64,000 nucleotides of DNA from contig NZ_CP014844.1 of assembly GCF_001598055.1 (NCBI RefSeq), positions 4,553,642-4,617,641 on the forward strand, read 5' to 3'. Source of the stretch: Cupriavidus nantongensis. GTDB taxonomy: Bacteria > Pseudomonadota > Gammaproteobacteria > Burkholderiales > Burkholderiaceae. The notes beneath the pieces are model-generated. The model saw nothing but the letters and a program-made list of their open reading frames with translations. It was not told the DNA's origin and did no database searches. Shown here one piece after another: positions 22,496 through 33,296 of the stretch. Both the position numbers and the translations under genes were made by a program. How positions within the stretch are numbered: the first letter of the stretch is position 1; the number at the start of each line of letters is the position of its first letter.

Positions 22496-23839
22496 TCAGC
22501 GCAAGGTCAGATTGCCCTTGAAATTCGCCTTCTTCAGCAGCGACTCATACTGCTGCGACATGACATAGGACTGAACCTGGGCCATGAAGTCCATCGTGAC
22601 GACCACGATGATCAGCAGGGAAGTTCCGCCGAAATAGAACGGAACGTTCCAGCGCAGCACCAGGAATTCCGGCAACAGGCAGACCAGTGTGATGTAGATC
22701 GCACCAGCCAGCGTCAGACGCACCAGGATCTTGTCGATATAGCGCGTCGTCTGCTCGCCCGGACGAATGCCCGGAATGAAGGCACCGCTTTTCTTCAGGT
22801 TGTCTGCCACTTCACGGCTGTTGTACACCAGGGCCGTGTAGAAGAAGCAGAAAAATACAATCGCAGCAGCGTACAGCAGGATGTAGACCGGCTGGCCCGG
22901 CGACAGCGTGGCAGCCAGGTCCTTGATGAACCGGCCGACCGTACCGGTCGAGTCAGACGTAAACCAGCCCGCGATCGTCGCCGGGAACAGGATGATCGAC
23001 GATGCGAAGATCGGCGGAATCACCCCTGCCATGTTCAGCTTCAGCGGCAGGTGCGACGACTGGCCGCCGTACACCTTGTTGCCGACCTGACGCTTGGCAT
23101 AGTTCACCAGGATCTTGCGCTGGCCACGCTCGACGAACACCACGGCGAAGGTCACACCGATCACGATCGCCACGATGAAGATCGCCGCGATGATGCTCAT
23201 GGAACCCGTGCGGACCAGTTCGAACAGTCCGCCGATCGCGTTGGGCAGGCCCGCCGCGATACCGCCGAAGATGATGATCGAGATGCCGTTGCCCAGACCG
23301 CGCTCGGTGATCTGCTCACCCAGCCACATCAGGAACATCGTGCCGGTCACCAGCGTGATCACCGCCGTGGCCCGGAACATCAGGCCCGGATCCAGCACCA
23401 GCCCGGGCTGCGACTCCAGCGCGACCGCGATCGACAGCGCCTGGAACGTGGCCAGAACCACGGTGCCGTAGCGCGTGTACTGCGTGATCTTGCGCTGCCC
23501 TGCCTGCCCTTCCTTCTTCAGCGACTCCAGCTGCGGCAGCACGATCGTCAGCAACTGCATGATGATCGACGCCGAGATGTACGGCATGATGCCGAGCGCG
23601 AAGACGGTAAAGCGCGACAGCGCCCCGCCCGAGAACAGGTTGAACATCCCGAGGATGCCACCCGACTGACTCTGGAAAAGCTTCGCAAGCTGCTCCGGAT
23701 CGATACCGGGCACCGGAATATGAGCGCCGATGCGGTACACGATCAGGGCCAGCACCAGGAACATCAGCCGGCGCTTGAGGTCGCCGTACTTCGCCGTGTT
23801 CCTGGCTTGCGCGCTTGCATTGGGTTTCGCCGTGGCCAA
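22496..23839 (-). CDS. secY: Preprotein translocase subunit SecY
   Basis: Ten-segment channel of the Sec translocon, 447 aa. The plug and first segment follow [31 protein letters not shown]. Cytoplasmic loops include RKI(T/L)QYTRYGTV and [19 protein letters not shown]. The start appears to be TTG at 23839, with GGAGC about 8 nt upstream; no upstream ATG gives a better N-terminus. It sits between rplO and infA, with partner secE at the far end of this supercluster. Confidence 0.97.
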   Translation of the reverse strand: MATAKPNASAQARNTAKYGDLKRRLMFLVLALIVYRIGAHIPVPGIDPEQLAKLFQSQSGGILGMFNLFSGGALSRFTVFALGIMPYISASIIMQLLTIVLPQLESLKKEGQAGQRKITQYTRYGTVVLATFQALSIAVALESQPGLVLDPGLMFRATAVITLVTGTMFLMWLGEQITERGLGNGISIIIFGGIAAGLPNAIGGLFELVRTGSMSIIAAIFIVAIVIGVTFAVVFVERGQRKILVNYAKRQVGNKVYGGQSSHLPLKLNMAGVIPPIFASSIILFPATIAGWFTSDSTGTVGRFIKDLAATLSPGQPVYILLYAAAIVFFCFFYTALVYNSREVADNLKKSGAFIPGIRPGEQTTRYIDKILVRLTLAGAIYITLVCLLPEFLVLRWNVPFYFGGTSLLIIVVVTMDFMAQVQSYVMSQQYESLLKKANFKGNLTLR

Positions 23840-23886
23840 ACGATGCTCCGACTATGACTGCCTATGCTGCGATGAATGCTGCCGTA

Positions 23887-24321
23887 TCAGGCTGCGATCT
23901 GGCCGCCGGCGGCTTCGATCGCGGCCTTGGCGCCAGCGGTGGCGCCCAGACCCTTGATCGTCACCTTGCGGGTCAGCTCGCCGGCCTTGATGACCTTGGC
24001 GCTCTTGACCAGGTCGCCGACCAGGCCAGCCTGCTTCAGGACCAGCAGGTCGACTTCGGCCGCTTCCAGGCGCTCGATGTCACGCAGCGTGACTTCGGCG
24101 GTGAACGCCTTGGTCAGCGAGGTGAAGCCGCGCTTCGGCAGGCGACGATACAGCGGCATCTGGCCGCCTTCGAAGCCCACCTTGTGGAAGCCGCCCGAAC
24201 GCGACTTCTGACCCTTGTGACCGCGACCGGCGGTCTTGCCCAGGCCGGAGCCGATACCGCGGCCGACGCGACGCTTGGCGTGCTTCGAACCGGCAGCCGG
24301 TTTCAGGTTGTTCAGTTGCAT
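23887..24321 (-). CDS. rplO: 50S ribosomal protein L15
   Basis: Late-assembly large-subunit protein, 144 aa. The N-terminal extension [22 protein letters not shown] and glycine-rich [21 protein letters not shown] are diagnostic. The start at 24321 is preferred over the in-frame start at 24333. It is 19 bp after rpmD. Confidence 0.98.
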   Translation of the reverse strand: MQLNNLKPAAGSKHAKRRVGRGIGSGLGKTAGRGHKGQKSRSGGFHKVGFEGGQMPLYRRLPKRGFTSLTKAFTAEVTLRDIERLEAAEVDLLVLKQAGLVGDLVKSAKVIKAGELTRKVTIKGLGATAGAKAAIEAAGGQIAA

Positions 24322-24340
24322 CTTGCTCTCCAAGTCCCGA

Positions 24341-24523
24341 TCAGGCCAGAACCTTGACCAGGTACGAGACCTTGTTGATCATGCCGCGCACGGCGGGCGT
24401 GTCCTGCAGCTCCGACACCGAGTTGATGCGGCGCAGGCCCAGGCCACGAACGGTGGCGCGATGATCCTCGCGCGTGCCGATCAGGCTGCGCACGAGTTGC
24501 ACTTTTACGGTTTTCTGCGACAT
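24341..24523 (-). CDS. rpmD: 50S ribosomal protein L30
   Basis: Small 60-aa protein, [20 protein letters not shown], then [25 protein letters not shown]. The start at 24523 gives the standard length; the frame extends upstream into rpsE only as an artefact. It lies 10 bp after rpsE. Confidence 0.97.
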
Positions 24524-24533
24524 TGCGTTCACC

Positions 24534-25052
24534 TTAACCCAGGATGTCTTCGACCGACTTGCCACGCTTGGCGGCGATTTCGCCCGGCGTGCTCATCTTC
24601 TGAAGGCCGTCCAGCGTGGCGCGAACCATGTTGTACGGGTTGGTGGAGCCGTGCGACTTGGTCACCACGTTGGTGACACCCATCACTTCGAAGATCGCGC
24701 GCATCGGGCCGCCGGCGATCACGCCGGTACCTTCCTTGGCGGGCATCATCAGCACCTTGGCGGCGCCGTGCTTGCCAACGACTTCGTGTTGCAGCGTGCC
24801 GTTCTTCAGCGAGACCTTGACCATCTTGCGACGGGCTTCGTCCATTGCCTTCTGAACGGCGACCGGCACTTCCTTGGCCTTGCCCTTGCCCATGCCGATG
24901 CGGCCATCGCCGTCACCGACCACGGTCAGCGCAGCGAAACCGAGAATCCGGCCACCCTTCACCACCTTGGTGACACGGTTGACCGAGATCATCTTCTCGC
25001 GGAGGCCGTCGTCGCGTTCGTCCTGTTGGACTTTTGCTTGCATCTTTGCCAT
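24534..25052 (-). CDS. rpsE: 30S ribosomal protein S5
   Basis: Small-subunit accuracy protein, 172 aa. The double-stranded RNA-binding N-domain contains [40 protein letters not shown]; the second domain has [39 protein letters not shown]. The spectinomycin-loop residues look ordinary. Confidence 0.98.
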
Positions 25053-25073
25053 GACGTATCTCTCTCTATGCGC

Positions 25074-25430
25074 TTAGAACTTCAGGCCGGCTTCGCGGGC
25101 GGCGTCTGCCAGGGCCTTGACGCGGCCATGGAAACGGAAGCCGGCGCGATCGAAGGCGACGGTTTCCACGCCGGCAGCCTTCGCCTTCTCGGCGATGCGC
25201 TTGCCCACGACGGTAGCGGCAGCGGCGGTAGCGCCCTTGCCTTCCAGTTCCTTGCGCACTTCTGCCTCGACGGTCGAAGCCGAAGCCAGCACCTTGGTGC
25301 CGCACTCGGAGAAGACCTGGGCGTAAATGTTCGAATTCGTACGGAACACGGTCAGACGATTGACTTTCATCTCCGCGATCTTGGCGCGGGTCTGACGTGC
25401 ACGGCGCAAACGAGCGTCTTTCTTGTTCAT
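25074..25430 (-). CDS. rplR: 50S ribosomal protein L18
   Basis: 5S rRNA-binding protein, 118 aa ([74 protein letters not shown]). ATG codons at 25430 and 25433 are adjacent; I chose 25430 to match family length. It follows rplF by 11 bp. Confidence 0.97.
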   Translation of the reverse strand: MNKKDARLRRARQTRAKIAEMKVNRLTVFRTNSNIYAQVFSECGTKVLASASTVEAEVRKELEGKGATAAAATVVGKRIAEKAKAAGVETVAFDRAGFRFHGRVKALADAAREAGLKF

Positions 25431-25441
25431 CATTGCACCCC

Positions 25442-25975
25442 TTACTTCTTCTTGGTTTCCTTCAGGATGACGCGCTCGTCGCTGTAACGCACACCCTTGC
25501 CCTTGTAGGGCTCAGGCGGACGGTACGCGCGCACTTCGGCGGCAACCTGACCGACTTTCTGCTTGTCCGCACCCTTGATCAGGATTTCGGTCTGCGTCGG
25601 CGTTTCGGCCTTCACGCCTTCCGGCATCTCATGGATCACGTCGTGCGAGAAACCAAGCTGGAGCTTCAGCGCAGTGCCTTGCAGCTGGGCACGATAGCCC
25701 ACGCCGACGAGGTTCAGCTTGCGCTCGAAACCGGTGGTCACGCCCTTGACCATGTTCGCCGCCAGGGCGCGCATGGTGCCTTGCAGGGCGTTTGCTTCAC
25801 GCGATTCGTCAGCCGGCGAGAAGGTCAGCGTGTCGTTCTCGACATTGACCTTGACCAGGCTGTGAATCGGCTGGGACAGCGTACCCAGCGGGCCCTTCAC
25901 GGAGAGCACGCCAGCTGCCACGTTCACTTCCGCGCCCTTGGGGAGCGCGATGGGAGCCTTACCTACACGGGACAT
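25442..25975 (-). CDS. rplF: 50S ribosomal protein L6
   Basis: Two-domain protein near the sarcin-ricin loop, 177 aa. It starts [17 protein letters not shown] and ends with the conserved [13 protein letters not shown] block. It follows rpsH by 10 bp in standard spc order. Confidence 0.98.
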   Translation of the reverse strand: MSRVGKAPIALPKGAEVNVAAGVLSVKGPLGTLSQPIHSLVKVNVENDTLTFSPADESREANALQGTMRALAANMVKGVTTGFERKLNLVGVGYRAQLQGTALKLQLGFSHDVIHEMPEGVKAETPTQTEILIKGADKQKVGQVAAEVRAYRPPEPYKGKGVRYSDERVILKETKKK

Positions 25976-25985
25976 GGTTCTCTCC

Positions 25986-26381
25986 TTAAGCGACGTAGCA
26001 GAGAACTTCGCCGCCCACGCCGGTGGCGCGAGCCTTGCGGTCGGTCATCAGACCCTGCGGGGTCGAGATGATCGCCACACCGAGGCCGTTCATCACTTGC
26101 GGAATGTCGCTGCGGCCCTTGTACACGCGCAGGCCGGGCTTCGAGACGCGCTCGATGCGCTCGATCACCGGACGGCCGGCGTAGTACTTGAGACCGATGC
26201 TCAGTTGTGCCTTGCCGCCATCTTCCTGGACGGCGTAGTCGTCGATATAGCCTTCGTCCTTCAGGACCTTGGCGATTGCCACTTTCAGCTTCGACGACGG
26301 CATGACAACCGACGCTTTCTGCACGCCCTGGGCGTTGCGGATGCGCGTCAGCATATCGGCGATAGGATCGCTCATGCTCAT
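25986..26381 (-). CDS. rpsH: 30S ribosomal protein S8
   Basis: Primary 16S-binding protein and, in E. coli, translational repressor of the spc operon; 131 aa. It starts [18 protein letters not shown], and the C-terminal RNA-binding motif reads [37 protein letters not shown] precedes the ATG at 26381; a second in-frame ATG lies two codons in. Confidence 0.98.
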   Translation of the reverse strand: MSMSDPIADMLTRIRNAQGVQKASVVMPSSKLKVAIAKVLKDEGYIDDYAVQEDGGKAQLSIGLKYYAGRPVIERIERVSKPGLRVYKGRSDIPQVMNGLGVAIISTPQGLMTDRKARATGVGGEVLCYVA

Positions 26382-26408
26382 ACTGTTTCTCCTGTAGCCT
26401 GTGCGTAA

Positions 26409-26714
26409 TTACCAGCTGGCTTTCGTCAGACCCGGGATTTCGCCCTTGAAGGCGATTTCGCGGATCTTGTTACGCGCCAGGCCAAACTTGCGGAAGGTAC
26501 CGCGGGGACGACCGGTGATCGCGCAGCGGTTGCGCTGGCGGGTCGGGTTCGCGTTGCGCGGGAGCTGTTGCAGCTCGAGACGCGCGCTGTAACGCTCTTC
26601 TTCCGACTTTTCTTGGTCGTCGATAATGGCCTTGAGGTTGGCGCGCTTGGCGGCATACTTCGCCACCAGCTTGGCGCGCTTCTTCTCACGTTCAATCAGA
26701 GCCAGTTTAGCCAC
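26409..26714 (-). CDS. rpsN: 30S ribosomal protein S14 (zinc-free form)
   Basis: A 101-aa head protein, [20 protein letters not shown]...; the C-terminal core reads [35 protein letters not shown]. The paired CxxC zinc sites of short S14 are absent, so this is the long C- form. It starts with GTG at 26714, preceded by AAGGGG. Confidence 0.97.
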   Translation of the reverse strand: MAKLALIEREKKRAKLVAKYAAKRANLKAIIDDQEKSEEERYSARLELQQLPRNANPTRQRNRCAITGRPRGTFRKFGLARNKIREIAFKGEIPGLTKASW

Positions 26715-26723
26715 GGTTACCCC

Positions 26724-27266
26724 TTAATTGCGGAACGGGAACTTGAACGCACCGAGGAGGGCCTTGGCTTCCTCGTCGTTCTTTGCCGTCGTCGTGATGC
26801 TGATGTTCAGACCACGCAGTGCGTCGATCTTGTCGTACTCGATTTCGGGGAAAATGATCTGCTCTTTCACACCGATGTTGTAGTTGCCACGACCGTCGAA
26901 CGAACGGCCCGACACACCACGGAAGTCACGCACGCGCGGCAGGGCAACGGTGACGAAACGATCGAGGAATTCGAACATGCGCTCGCCACGCAGGGTCACC
27001 ATCGCACCGATGGGGTAGCCCTGGCGGATCTTGAAGCCGGCGATGGCCTTCTTGGCCTTCGTCACGACCGGCTTCTGACCGGCGATCTTGGTCAGGTCGC
27101 CGACGGCGTTTTCAATGATCTTCTTGTCATTGATGGCTTCGCCAAGACCCATGTTCAGGGTGATCTTGGTGATGCGCGGCACTTCCATGACCGACTTGTA
27201 GCCGAACTGCTCGATCAGCTTCGGCACAACCTGTTCTTTGTAAAACTCTTGCAGACGTGCTGCCAT
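26724..27266 (-). CDS. rplE: 50S ribosomal protein L5
   Basis: Central-protuberance protein binding 5S rRNA and touching P-site tRNA, 180 aa. [40 protein letters not shown] is in family register. The ATG at 27266 has GGAG upstream; the open frame begins six bases earlier with TTG. It follows rplX by 25 bp. Confidence 0.98.
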   Translation of the reverse strand: MAARLQEFYKEQVVPKLIEQFGYKSVMEVPRITKITLNMGLGEAINDKKIIENAVGDLTKIAGQKPVVTKAKKAIAGFKIRQGYPIGAMVTLRGERMFEFLDRFVTVALPRVRDFRGVSGRSFDGRGNYNIGVKEQIIFPEIEYDKIDALRGLNISITTTAKNDEEAKALLGAFKFPFRN

Positions 27267-27291
27267 GCTCAACTCCTATACGTGCCCAGAA

Positions 27292-27600
27292 TCAAGCTGC
27301 CACGACGGCGCCGGTGGTCTTCAGCACGCGCACGCGCTTGCCGTCTTCCACCTTGATGCCGACGCGCGACGGCTTGCCATTGGCATCCACGAGCGCAACG
27401 TTGGAAATATGCAGCGGCATGACCTTGTCGACCACACCACCGGTAGTGCCCAGCATCGGGTTCGGGCGGGCATGCTTCTTGGCGATGTTCACGCCTTGCA
27501 CCGCAACCTTGTCGCCGAGGACGGCCTGCACGGTACCGCGCTTGCCCTTGTCCTTGCCGGTCAGCACGATGACTTCGTCGCCTTTGCGAATCTTGTTCAT
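27292..27600 (-). CDS. rplX: 50S ribosomal protein L24
   Basis: Assembly-initiator protein with an N-terminal KOW motif ([24 protein letters not shown]), 102 aa, then [11 protein letters not shown]. It lies 9 bp after rplN. Confidence 0.98.
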   Translation of the reverse strand: MNKIRKGDEVIVLTGKDKGKRGTVQAVLGDKVAVQGVNIAKKHARPNPMLGTTGGVVDKVMPLHISNVALVDANGKPSRVGIKVEDGKRVRVLKTTGAVVAA

Positions 27601-27609
27601 GGCGGCTCC

Positions 27610-27978
27610 TTACAGCACTTCCGGAGCGAGCGACACGATCTTCATGAAGCGCTCGGTACGGAGTTCACGAGTCACCGGCCCGAAGATACGGGTGCCGATC
27701 GGCTCGAGCTTGTTGTTCAGCAGGACGGCGGCGTTGCCGTCGAACTTGATCAGCGAACCGTCAGCGCGGCGCACGCCCTTGGCGGTACGCACGACGACGG
27801 CGTTGTAGATGTCGCCCTTCTTGACGCGACCGCGCGGCGCTGCGTCCTTGACGGTCACCTTGATGATGTCGCCAACGCTTGCGTAGCGGCGCTTGGAGCC
27901 ACCCAGCACCTTGATGCACAGCACTTCGCGCGCACCAGTGTTATCGGCCACTTCGAGCCGGCTTTCTGTCTGAATCAT
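27610..27978 (-). CDS. rplN: 50S ribosomal protein L14
   Basis: Subunit-interface protein of 122 aa: [28 protein letters not shown], then [30 protein letters not shown]. It is the first gene of the spc operon, with a leader of roughly 220 nt back to the promoter at 28209-28237. Confidence 0.98.
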
Positions 27979-28199
27979 GGTGTTTGTCTTCCCAACTTAA
28001 TCCGCCAGGTGCGATAGCGCCCGTCGGTCAGTCTTGGTCCCGTCGGTTCCGGCCTTGCGCCAGCACCGTATGGGTTGATCAACTTTGAAGTCGGTAGGAG
28101 CCCGGCAATTTCCGACGGAAAAACATCGGAGCCGCCTGGCCCTGGCTCGCTCAACAGCCCCGCCCGGGTGGTACAGCTAAGGCGAACGCAATAAAGCGG

Positions 28200-28237
28200 A
28201 AGTCCAGGATTATAGCTACATAATCCTGGACTTGCAA
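28200..28237 (-). promoter_or_regulatory. spc operon promoter inside a 14-bp inverted repeat
   Basis: On the minus strand TTGCAA (28232-28237), a 17-bp spacer and a consensus TATAAT (28209-28214) form a good sigma-70 promoter upstream of rplN. It lies within a perfect inverted repeat, arms 28200-28213 and 28220-28233 (AAGTCCAGGATTAT and its complement) with a 6-bp centre. The gap 27979-28260 otherwise shows no gene. The same hairpin could also mark the 3' end of the S10 transcript. Confidence 0.75.
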
Positions 28238-28260
28238 GTCAAGCTAAGAACGTGTTGTTC

Positions 28261-28539
28261 TTAGATGACGCGTGCAGCCTCTACCAGCCGGGAAACCACC
28301 CAGGACTTGGTCCGCGACAGCGGACGGCCTTCCTGGATTTCGACCTTGTCGCCTTCCTTGTACTGGTTGGCTTCGTCGTGTGCGTGGTACTTCTTGGAAC
28401 GCAGCACGTACTTGCCGTACAGAGGATGCTTGACGCGGTTTTCCACCAAGACCGTAACGGTCTTGTCCATCTTGTCGCTCACGACACGGCCGACCAGGGT
28501 GCGGCGAAGCGACTTTTCCGTTTGTGCAGCTTCAGTCAT
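28261..28539 (-). CDS. rpsQ: 30S ribosomal protein S17
   Basis: OB-fold primary 16S-binding protein, 92 aa: [35 protein letters not shown], then [18 protein letters not shown]. Slightly longer at the N-terminus than in E. coli. It overlaps rpmC by 4 bp (ATGA) and ends the S10 group. Confidence 0.98.
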   Translation of the reverse strand: MTEAAQTEKSLRRTLVGRVVSDKMDKTVTVLVENRVKHPLYGKYVLRSKKYHAHDEANQYKEGDKVEIQEGRPLSRTKSWVVSRLVEAARVI

Positions 28540-28730
28540 TTCGCGTTCGCCTTTTCAGTCAGCACGGTTTGCACGCGCGCGATGTCCTTGCGAACCTTCT
28601 TCAGCTGGCTGGTGTTCTGCAGCTGTTGGGTTGCCTTTTGCATGCGCAGGCTAAATTGGGCCTTCAGCAGCTCGGAGAGCTCCTGGTTCAGGCCTGCGGC
28701 GTCCTTGCCGCGAAGTTCGGATGCTTTCAT
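28536..28730 (-). CDS. rpmC: 50S ribosomal protein L29
   Basis: A 64-aa helical hairpin protein at the tunnel exit that contributes to the docking site for trigger factor and [40 protein letters not shown]. Translationally coupled to rpsQ. Confidence 0.97.
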   Translation of the reverse strand: MKASELRGKDAAGLNQELSELLKAQFSLRMQKATQQLQNTSQLKKVRKDIARVQTVLTEKANAK

Positions 28731-28741
28731 CCCTGCTCTCC

Positions 28742-29158
28742 TTACGTCCCGACCTGGCGCACCACGAAATTGGTGGCGATCGGCAGCTTGGCAGCCGCGA
28801 GGCGGAACGCCTCACGTGCCAGGTCTTCGCTCACACCATCCATTTCGTACAGCATCTTGCCCGGCTGGATTTCAGCCACGTAGTACTCCGGATTGCCCTT
28901 GCCGTTACCCATACGGACTTCGGCAGGCTTCTTCGAGATCGGCTTGTCCGGGAAAATCCGGATCCAGATGCGGCCGCCACGCTTGATGTGGCGGGTCATC
29001 GCACGACGTGCCGACTCGATCTGACGAGCCGTCAGGCGGCCACGGCCCATGGCCTTCAGGCCGAATTCGCCGAAAGACACGGCGTTACCACGGGTAGCCT
29101 TACCCGTGTTGCGGCCTTTCTGCTCCTTGCGGTATTTTCTGCGCTTAGGTTGCAGCAT
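28742..29158 (-). CDS. rplP: 50S ribosomal protein L16
   Basis: A 138-aa protein at the A-site tRNA elbow: [66 protein letters not shown]. The RMGNGKG region carries the arginine hydroxylated in E. coli. It starts 2 bp after the rpsC stop. Confidence 0.98.
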   Translation of the reverse strand: MLQPKRRKYRKEQKGRNTGKATRGNAVSFGEFGLKAMGRGRLTARQIESARRAMTRHIKRGGRIWIRIFPDKPISKKPAEVRMGNGKGNPEYYVAEIQPGKMLYEMDGVSEDLAREAFRLAAAKLPIATNFVVRQVGT

Positions 29159-29160
29159 CG

Positions 29161-29958
29161 TTATTCTCCACTCTTCGCATCTGCGCCAGGCGCAGCGCGG
29201 CGACCGGCACCGGCACCGCCGCGGCGGTTGCCACCCGGACGGCCTTCGCCTTCACGGCGGCGGCCTTCCGGACGACCCGGGCGACGACGACGGTCGTCCT
29301 GCGGCTCTTCCACCACCGGCGCGTCATTGCGGCCGAGGTGATCCCCCTTGTAGACCCACACCTTGACACCGATGATGCCGTAGGTGGTTTCTGCTTCGGA
29401 GAAGCCGTAGTCGATGTCGGCGCGCAGGGTGTGCAGGGGCACACGGCCTTCGCGGTACCACTCGGTACGGGCGATTTCGATACCGTTCAGACGGCCGGCG
29501 CTCATGATCTTGATACCCTGGGCGCCCAGGCGCATCGCGTTCTGCATGGCGCGCTTCATGGCGCGGCGGAACATGATGCGGCGCTCGAGCTGCTGGGTGA
29601 TCGAATCGGCGATCAGCTGAGCATCGGTTTCCGGCTTGCGGATTTCCTCGATGTTCACGTGCACGGGCACGCCCATGCGACGCTGCAGTTCGGCCTTCAG
29701 CAGTTCGATGTCCTCACCCTTCTTGCCGATCACCACGCCCGGACGCGAGCTGTAAATGGTGATGCGTGCATTACGGGCGGGGCGCTCGATCACGACGCGG
29801 CCAACCGATGCGTTCTTGAGCTTCTTCTTCAGGAAGTCGCGAACTTCGATGTCTTCCTTCAGCATGCCGGCGAACTTCGTGTTGCTGGCGTACCAGCGCG
29901 AAGCCCAGTTACGGCTGACAGCCAGACGGAAGCCAGTCGGATGAATCTTCTGTCCCAT
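29161..29958 (-). CDS. rpsC: 30S ribosomal protein S3 with long basic tail
   Basis: mRNA-entry-channel protein with helicase role, 265 aa. The KH domain has [20 protein letters not shown]. The C-domain carries [31 protein letters not shown]. After about residue 215 there is an Arg/Gly-rich, low-complexity tail ([19 protein letters not shown] and more) that is some 30 residues longer than in E. coli. Such tails are common in Burkholderiales. Confidence 0.98.
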   Translation of the reverse strand: MGQKIHPTGFRLAVSRNWASRWYASNTKFAGMLKEDIEVRDFLKKKLKNASVGRVVIERPARNARITIYSSRPGVVIGKKGEDIELLKAELQRRMGVPVHVNIEEIRKPETDAQLIADSITQQLERRIMFRRAMKRAMQNAMRLGAQGIKIMSAGRLNGIEIARTEWYREGRVPLHTLRADIDYGFSEAETTYGIIGVKVWVYKGDHLGRNDAPVVEEPQDDRRRRPGRPEGRRREGEGRPGGNRRGGAGAGRRAAPGADAKSGE

Positions 29959-29967
29959 CGTGACTCC

Positions 29968-30297
29968 TTAGTTGCCGAGCGTCACAGTGATGTGACAGGT
30001 TTGTTTCTCGATGCGGTTGCCGCGGCCCTTTGCCCGTGCCGTGAAGCGCTTGAGCGAGGTTGCCTTGTCGACGTAGATCGATTTGACCTTGAGTTCGTCG
30101 ATGTCGGCGCCTTCGTTGTGCTCGGCGTTGGCGATGGCCGATTCGACCACCTTCTTCACGATCCCGGCAGCCTTTTTCGGGCTGAACGTCAGGACGTTGA
30201 GCGCGCGCTCGATCGGCAGACCACGGATCTGGTCAGCGACCAGGCGCGTCTTCTGGGCGGAGATGCGGGCACCGCGATGAATCGCTTTCACTTCCAT
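29968..30297 (-). CDS. rplV: 50S ribosomal protein L22
   Basis: A 109-aa protein whose beta-hairpin lines the exit tunnel: [47 protein letters not shown]. The hairpin residues look wild type. It precedes rpsC by 9 bp. Confidence 0.98.
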   Translation of the reverse strand: MEVKAIHRGARISAQKTRLVADQIRGLPIERALNVLTFSPKKAAGIVKKVVESAIANAEHNEGADIDELKVKSIYVDKATSLKRFTARAKGRGNRIEKQTCHITVTLGN

Positions 30298-30306
30298 GAT
30301 GGCACC

Positions 30307-30582
30307 TTACCTCTTCGCTTTCTTGTCAGCCGCGTGGCCCTTGAACGTGCGGGTAATCGCAAATTCGCCGAGCTTGTGGCCAACCATGTTTTCCGTAACG
30401 TACACCGGCACGTGTTGACGGCCGTTGTGGACGGCGATCGTCAGGCCGATGAACTCCGGCAGAATGGTCGAGCGGCGCGACCACGTCTTGATGGGCTTCT
30501 TGTCCTTGCCGCTCGTTGCAACTTCCACCTTCTTCAGCAGGTGGGCGTCGCAGAACGGACCCTTTTTAGCGGAACGAGTCAT
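30307..30582 (-). CDS. rpsS: 30S ribosomal protein S19
   Basis: A 91-aa head protein paired with S13: [67 protein letters not shown]. It follows rplB by 22 bp. Confidence 0.98.
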   Translation of the reverse strand: MTRSAKKGPFCDAHLLKKVEVATSGKDKKPIKTWSRRSTILPEFIGLTIAVHNGRQHVPVYVTENMVGHKLGEFAITRTFKGHAADKKAKR

Positions 30583-30604
30583 ATCTTTAGCTCCTACCTA
30601 CCGA

Positions 30605-31435
30605 TTAACGCTTGTGGCGCTTCTGGACGATCATGCTGTCCGTGCGCTTGTTGCTGCGGGTACGGTAACCCTTGGTCGGGGTACCCCACGGCGACACCGG
30701 ATCGCGACCAGCAGCGGTCTTGCCCTCACCACCACCGTGCGGGTGGTCGACCGGGTTCATCACGACACCACGGACCGTCGGGCGGATACCGCGCCAGCGG
30801 GTCGCACCGGCCTTGCCGATGACGCGCAGGCTGTGCTCTTCGTTGCCCACTTCACCAACGGTGGCGCGGCACTCGATGTGCACGCGGCGCACTTCGCCGG
30901 AGCGCAGGCGAACCTGGGCGTACAGGCCTTCGCGGGCCAGCAGCACGGCGGAGCCGCCTGCGGCGCGTGCGATCTGGGCGCCCTTGCCCGGCAGCATTTC
31001 CACGTTGTTGATCGTGGTACCGACCGGAATGTTGCGGATCGGCAGGTTGTTACCGGCCTTGATCGGCGCTTCCGAGCCGTTCAGCAGCTGCTGGCCGGCA
31101 ACCATGCCCTTGGTGGCGATGATGTAGCGGCGCTCGCCGTCGGCGAACACGACCAGCGCGATGTTGGCGCTGCGGTTCGGATCGTATTCCAGGCGCTCGA
31201 CCTTGGCGGGGATGCCGTCCTTGTCGTTGCGCTTGAAATCGACCACGCGGTAGTGGTGCTTATGACCACCGCCCTTGTGGCGGGTGGTGATATGACCATT
31301 GTTGTTACGGCCCGACTTCTGGAATTGCTTTTCCAGCAGCGGCGCGTACGGGGTGCCCTTGTGAAGGTCCTTGTTGACCACCTTCACCATCGAGCGACGA
31401 CCCGGGGAAGTCGGCTTGGTCTTGACGAGTGCCAT
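30605..31435 (-). CDS. rplB: 50S ribosomal protein L2
   Basis: Core large-subunit protein near the peptidyl transferase centre, 276 aa. The key histidine motif is present as [27 protein letters not shown] and SH3-like domains are intact, ending MIVQKRHKR. It follows rplW by 2 bp. Confidence 0.99.
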   Translation of the reverse strand: MALVKTKPTSPGRRSMVKVVNKDLHKGTPYAPLLEKQFQKSGRNNNGHITTRHKGGGHKHHYRVVDFKRNDKDGIPAKVERLEYDPNRSANIALVVFADGERRYIIATKGMVAGQQLLNGSEAPIKAGNNLPIRNIPVGTTINNVEMLPGKGAQIARAAGGSAVLLAREGLYAQVRLRSGEVRRVHIECRATVGEVGNEEHSLRVIGKAGATRWRGIRPTVRGVVMNPVDHPHGGGEGKTAAGRDPVSPWGTPTKGYRTRSNKRTDSMIVQKRHKR

Positions 31436-31437
31436 GA

Positions 31438-31752
31438 TTACTTGGCCTCCGCTTCAAAATTGATTTCCTGACCCGGCTTCAGTGCCACGTATGCCTTCTT
31501 CACGTGGTTGCGACGGCCCATGAAACGGCCGAAGCGCTTCTGCTTGCCCTTCTGGTTCAGGATCTGAACGGACTGCACCTCGACCTTGAACAGCAGTTCG
31601 ACGGCGGCCTTCACTTCTGCCTTGTTGGCATCGCGGGCCACTTCGAACACGACCTGTTCATTCTTGTCGGCGACCAGGGTTGCCTTTTCGGAAACCACCG
31701 GCGCGAGCAGCACCTGCATCAAACGATGATCGTTCTTGGCTACTTGCGTCAT
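31438..31752 (-). CDS. rplW: 50S ribosomal protein L23
   Basis: Exit-tunnel protein that docks trigger factor and SRP, 104 aa: [42 protein letters not shown], then [16 protein letters not shown]. Its start overlaps the rplD stop by 4 bp. Confidence 0.98.
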   Translation of the reverse strand: MTQVAKNDHRLMQVLLAPVVSEKATLVADKNEQVVFEVARDANKAEVKAAVELLFKVEVQSVQILNQKGKQKRFGRFMGRRNHVKKAYVALKPGQEINFEAEAK

Positions 31753-32369
31753 TTCAGCAACTCCTCGATCTGCGCGACGGCAGCCTTGGTCACTAGCACC
31801 TTCTTGTAGTGCACGAGCGACAGCGGGTCAGCCTGGCGCGGCTCCACGACTGCCACGTGCGGCAGGTTGCGCGAAGCCAGGTAGAGGTTTTCGTCGAGGC
31901 TGTCGGTGATGATCAGCACCGAGTCCAGGCCCATGGCCTTGAACTTGTCGGCCAAGAGCTTGGTCTTGGGCGCGTCGACAGTGAAACCGTCCACCACGTT
32001 GATACGACCTTCACGTGCGAGCTGCGAGTAAATCGAGCGCATGCCGGCACGGAACATCTTCTTGTTGACCTTCTGGCTGAAGTTCTCTTCCGGCGAATTC
32101 GGGAAGATACGGCCGCCCCCGCGCCACAGCGGCGAGGAAGACATACCGGCACGAGCACGGCCCGTACCCTTCTGGCGCCACGGCTTCTTGGTCGTGTGCT
32201 TGACCTCTTCACGATCTTTCTGCTTGCGGTTACCGCTGCGCGCGTTGGCCTGGTAAGCGACGACGATCTGGTGAACGAGGGCTTCGTTGTAGTCACGGCC
32301 GAACACTTCGGGCGAGGCAGCAACGCCTGCACCGACTTGGCCATTGTCCTGGAGGAGCTTGAGTTCCAT
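31749..32369 (-). CDS. rplD: 50S ribosomal protein L4
   Basis: A 206-aa protein with an extended tunnel loop ([31 protein letters not shown]). In E. coli L4 represses its own operon at transcription and translation levels; here the operon starts at rplC, not rpsJ, so the leader to examine is 33033-33174. It follows rplC by 12 bp. Confidence 0.98.
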   Translation of the reverse strand: MELKLLQDNGQVGAGVAASPEVFGRDYNEALVHQIVVAYQANARSGNRKQKDREEVKHTTKKPWRQKGTGRARAGMSSSPLWRGGGRIFPNSPEENFSQKVNKKMFRAGMRSIYSQLAREGRINVVDGFTVDAPKTKLLADKFKAMGLDSVLIITDSLDENLYLASRNLPHVAVVEPRQADPLSLVHYKKVLVTKAAVAQIEELLK

Positions 32370-32381
32370 TACATGCGCTCC

Positions 32382-33032
32382 TTAAGCTTTGGCTTTGGCC
32401 TTGACGGCCGGGGTAACGATGACCTTGCCGTTCTTGGAGCCGGGAATGGCGCCCTTGACCAGCAGCAGCTTGCGCTCTGCGTCGATCTTGGCGATCTCCA
32501 GGTTCTGCACGGTGCGGGTGACATCGCCCAGGTGACCGGTCATGCGCTTGCCCGGGAACACGCGGCCCGGATCCTGCGCCATACCGATCGAGCCCGGCAC
32601 GTTGTGCGAGCGCGAGTTACCGTGGGTGGCACGGCCGGAGGCGAAGTGGTAGCGCTTGATGGTACCGGCGTAGCCCTTACCGATGGTCACGCCCTGCACG
32701 TCGATCTTCTGACCGACTTCGAACAGGTCGACCGACAGCGAACCGCCAGCTTGCAGTTCGGCAGCCTTGGCTGCGTCGATACGGAATTCGCGGATGATTT
32801 CGCCGGCTTCCACGCCGGCTTTGGCGAGGTGACCCGCCAGCGGCTTGGTGACGCGGCTTGCGCGTCGTGCGCCGAAGGTGACTTGAACCGCGGTGTAACC
32901 GTCGGTCTCGTCCGTCTTGATTTGCGTCACGCGGTTGTCGCCGACCTCGACCACGGTCACGGGAATCGCTTCACCGTCGTCCGTGAAAATACGGGTCATG
33001 CCAACCTTGCGACCTACAAGGCCAAGGCTCAT
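32382..33032 (-). CDS. rplC: 50S ribosomal protein L3
   Basis: Assembly-initiator protein, 216 aa: [30 protein letters not shown]; the glutamine methylated by PrmB lies in [24 protein letters not shown] chose the ATG at 33032 with GGAGC upstream; an ATG four codons earlier is possible. It is the first gene of its transcript because rpsJ is 5.6 kb away. Confidence 0.98.
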   Translation of the reverse strand: MSLGLVGRKVGMTRIFTDDGEAIPVTVVEVGDNRVTQIKTDETDGYTAVQVTFGARRASRVTKPLAGHLAKAGVEAGEIIREFRIDAAKAAELQAGGSLSVDLFEVGQKIDVQGVTIGKGYAGTIKRYHFASGRATHGNSRSHNVPGSIGMAQDPGRVFPGKRMTGHLGDVTRTVQNLEIAKIDAERKLLLVKGAIPGSKNGKVIVTPAVKAKAKA

Positions 33033-33135
33033 GGTTTGCTCCATTCCCAGCTGCGATTGGCCGGGGCTGATTGATACACGAAAACTGTGCTTGCGCTTGT
33101 GCGCGGATGGGCTTGCGCTAAACAAGACTGCGCGC

Positions 33136-33174
33136 GGCCAAAATGGCCAGCCCACTACCCGAGGTAACGGGTAG
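33136..33174 (-). promoter_or_regulatory. Hairpins in the rplC leader (candidate L4 control region)
   Basis: The stem CTACCCG / CGGGTAG (33155-33174) sits at the predicted 5' end of the transcript; GGCCA / TGGCC (33136-33148) follows. They lie in the roughly 140-nt leader before rplC, where S10-operon leaders regulated by L4 would be found. No consensus was matched. Confidence 0.4.
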
Positions 33175-33180
33175 CCTTAC

Positions 33181-33209
33181 AACATATCACAGCAGTTTGG
33201 AAAGGGCAA
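33181..33209 (-). promoter_or_regulatory. Promoter of the rplC-rpsQ (S10) transcript
   Basis: Minus strand: -35 TTGCCC (33204-33209), 17-bp spacer, -10 TATGTT (33181-33186) with an extended TGA immediately before it. It lies between the accessory island and rplC, so the ribosomal genes need not depend on rpsJ transcription. Confidence 0.7.
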
Positions 33210-33296
33210 TATGAATTGCGGATTTCCCTGCAATGTTGTAGGCAGGGAGGGCGCTGCAGTGACGCTTGCGCTGCCTGGCTGTGGTGGCGGGGCGAC

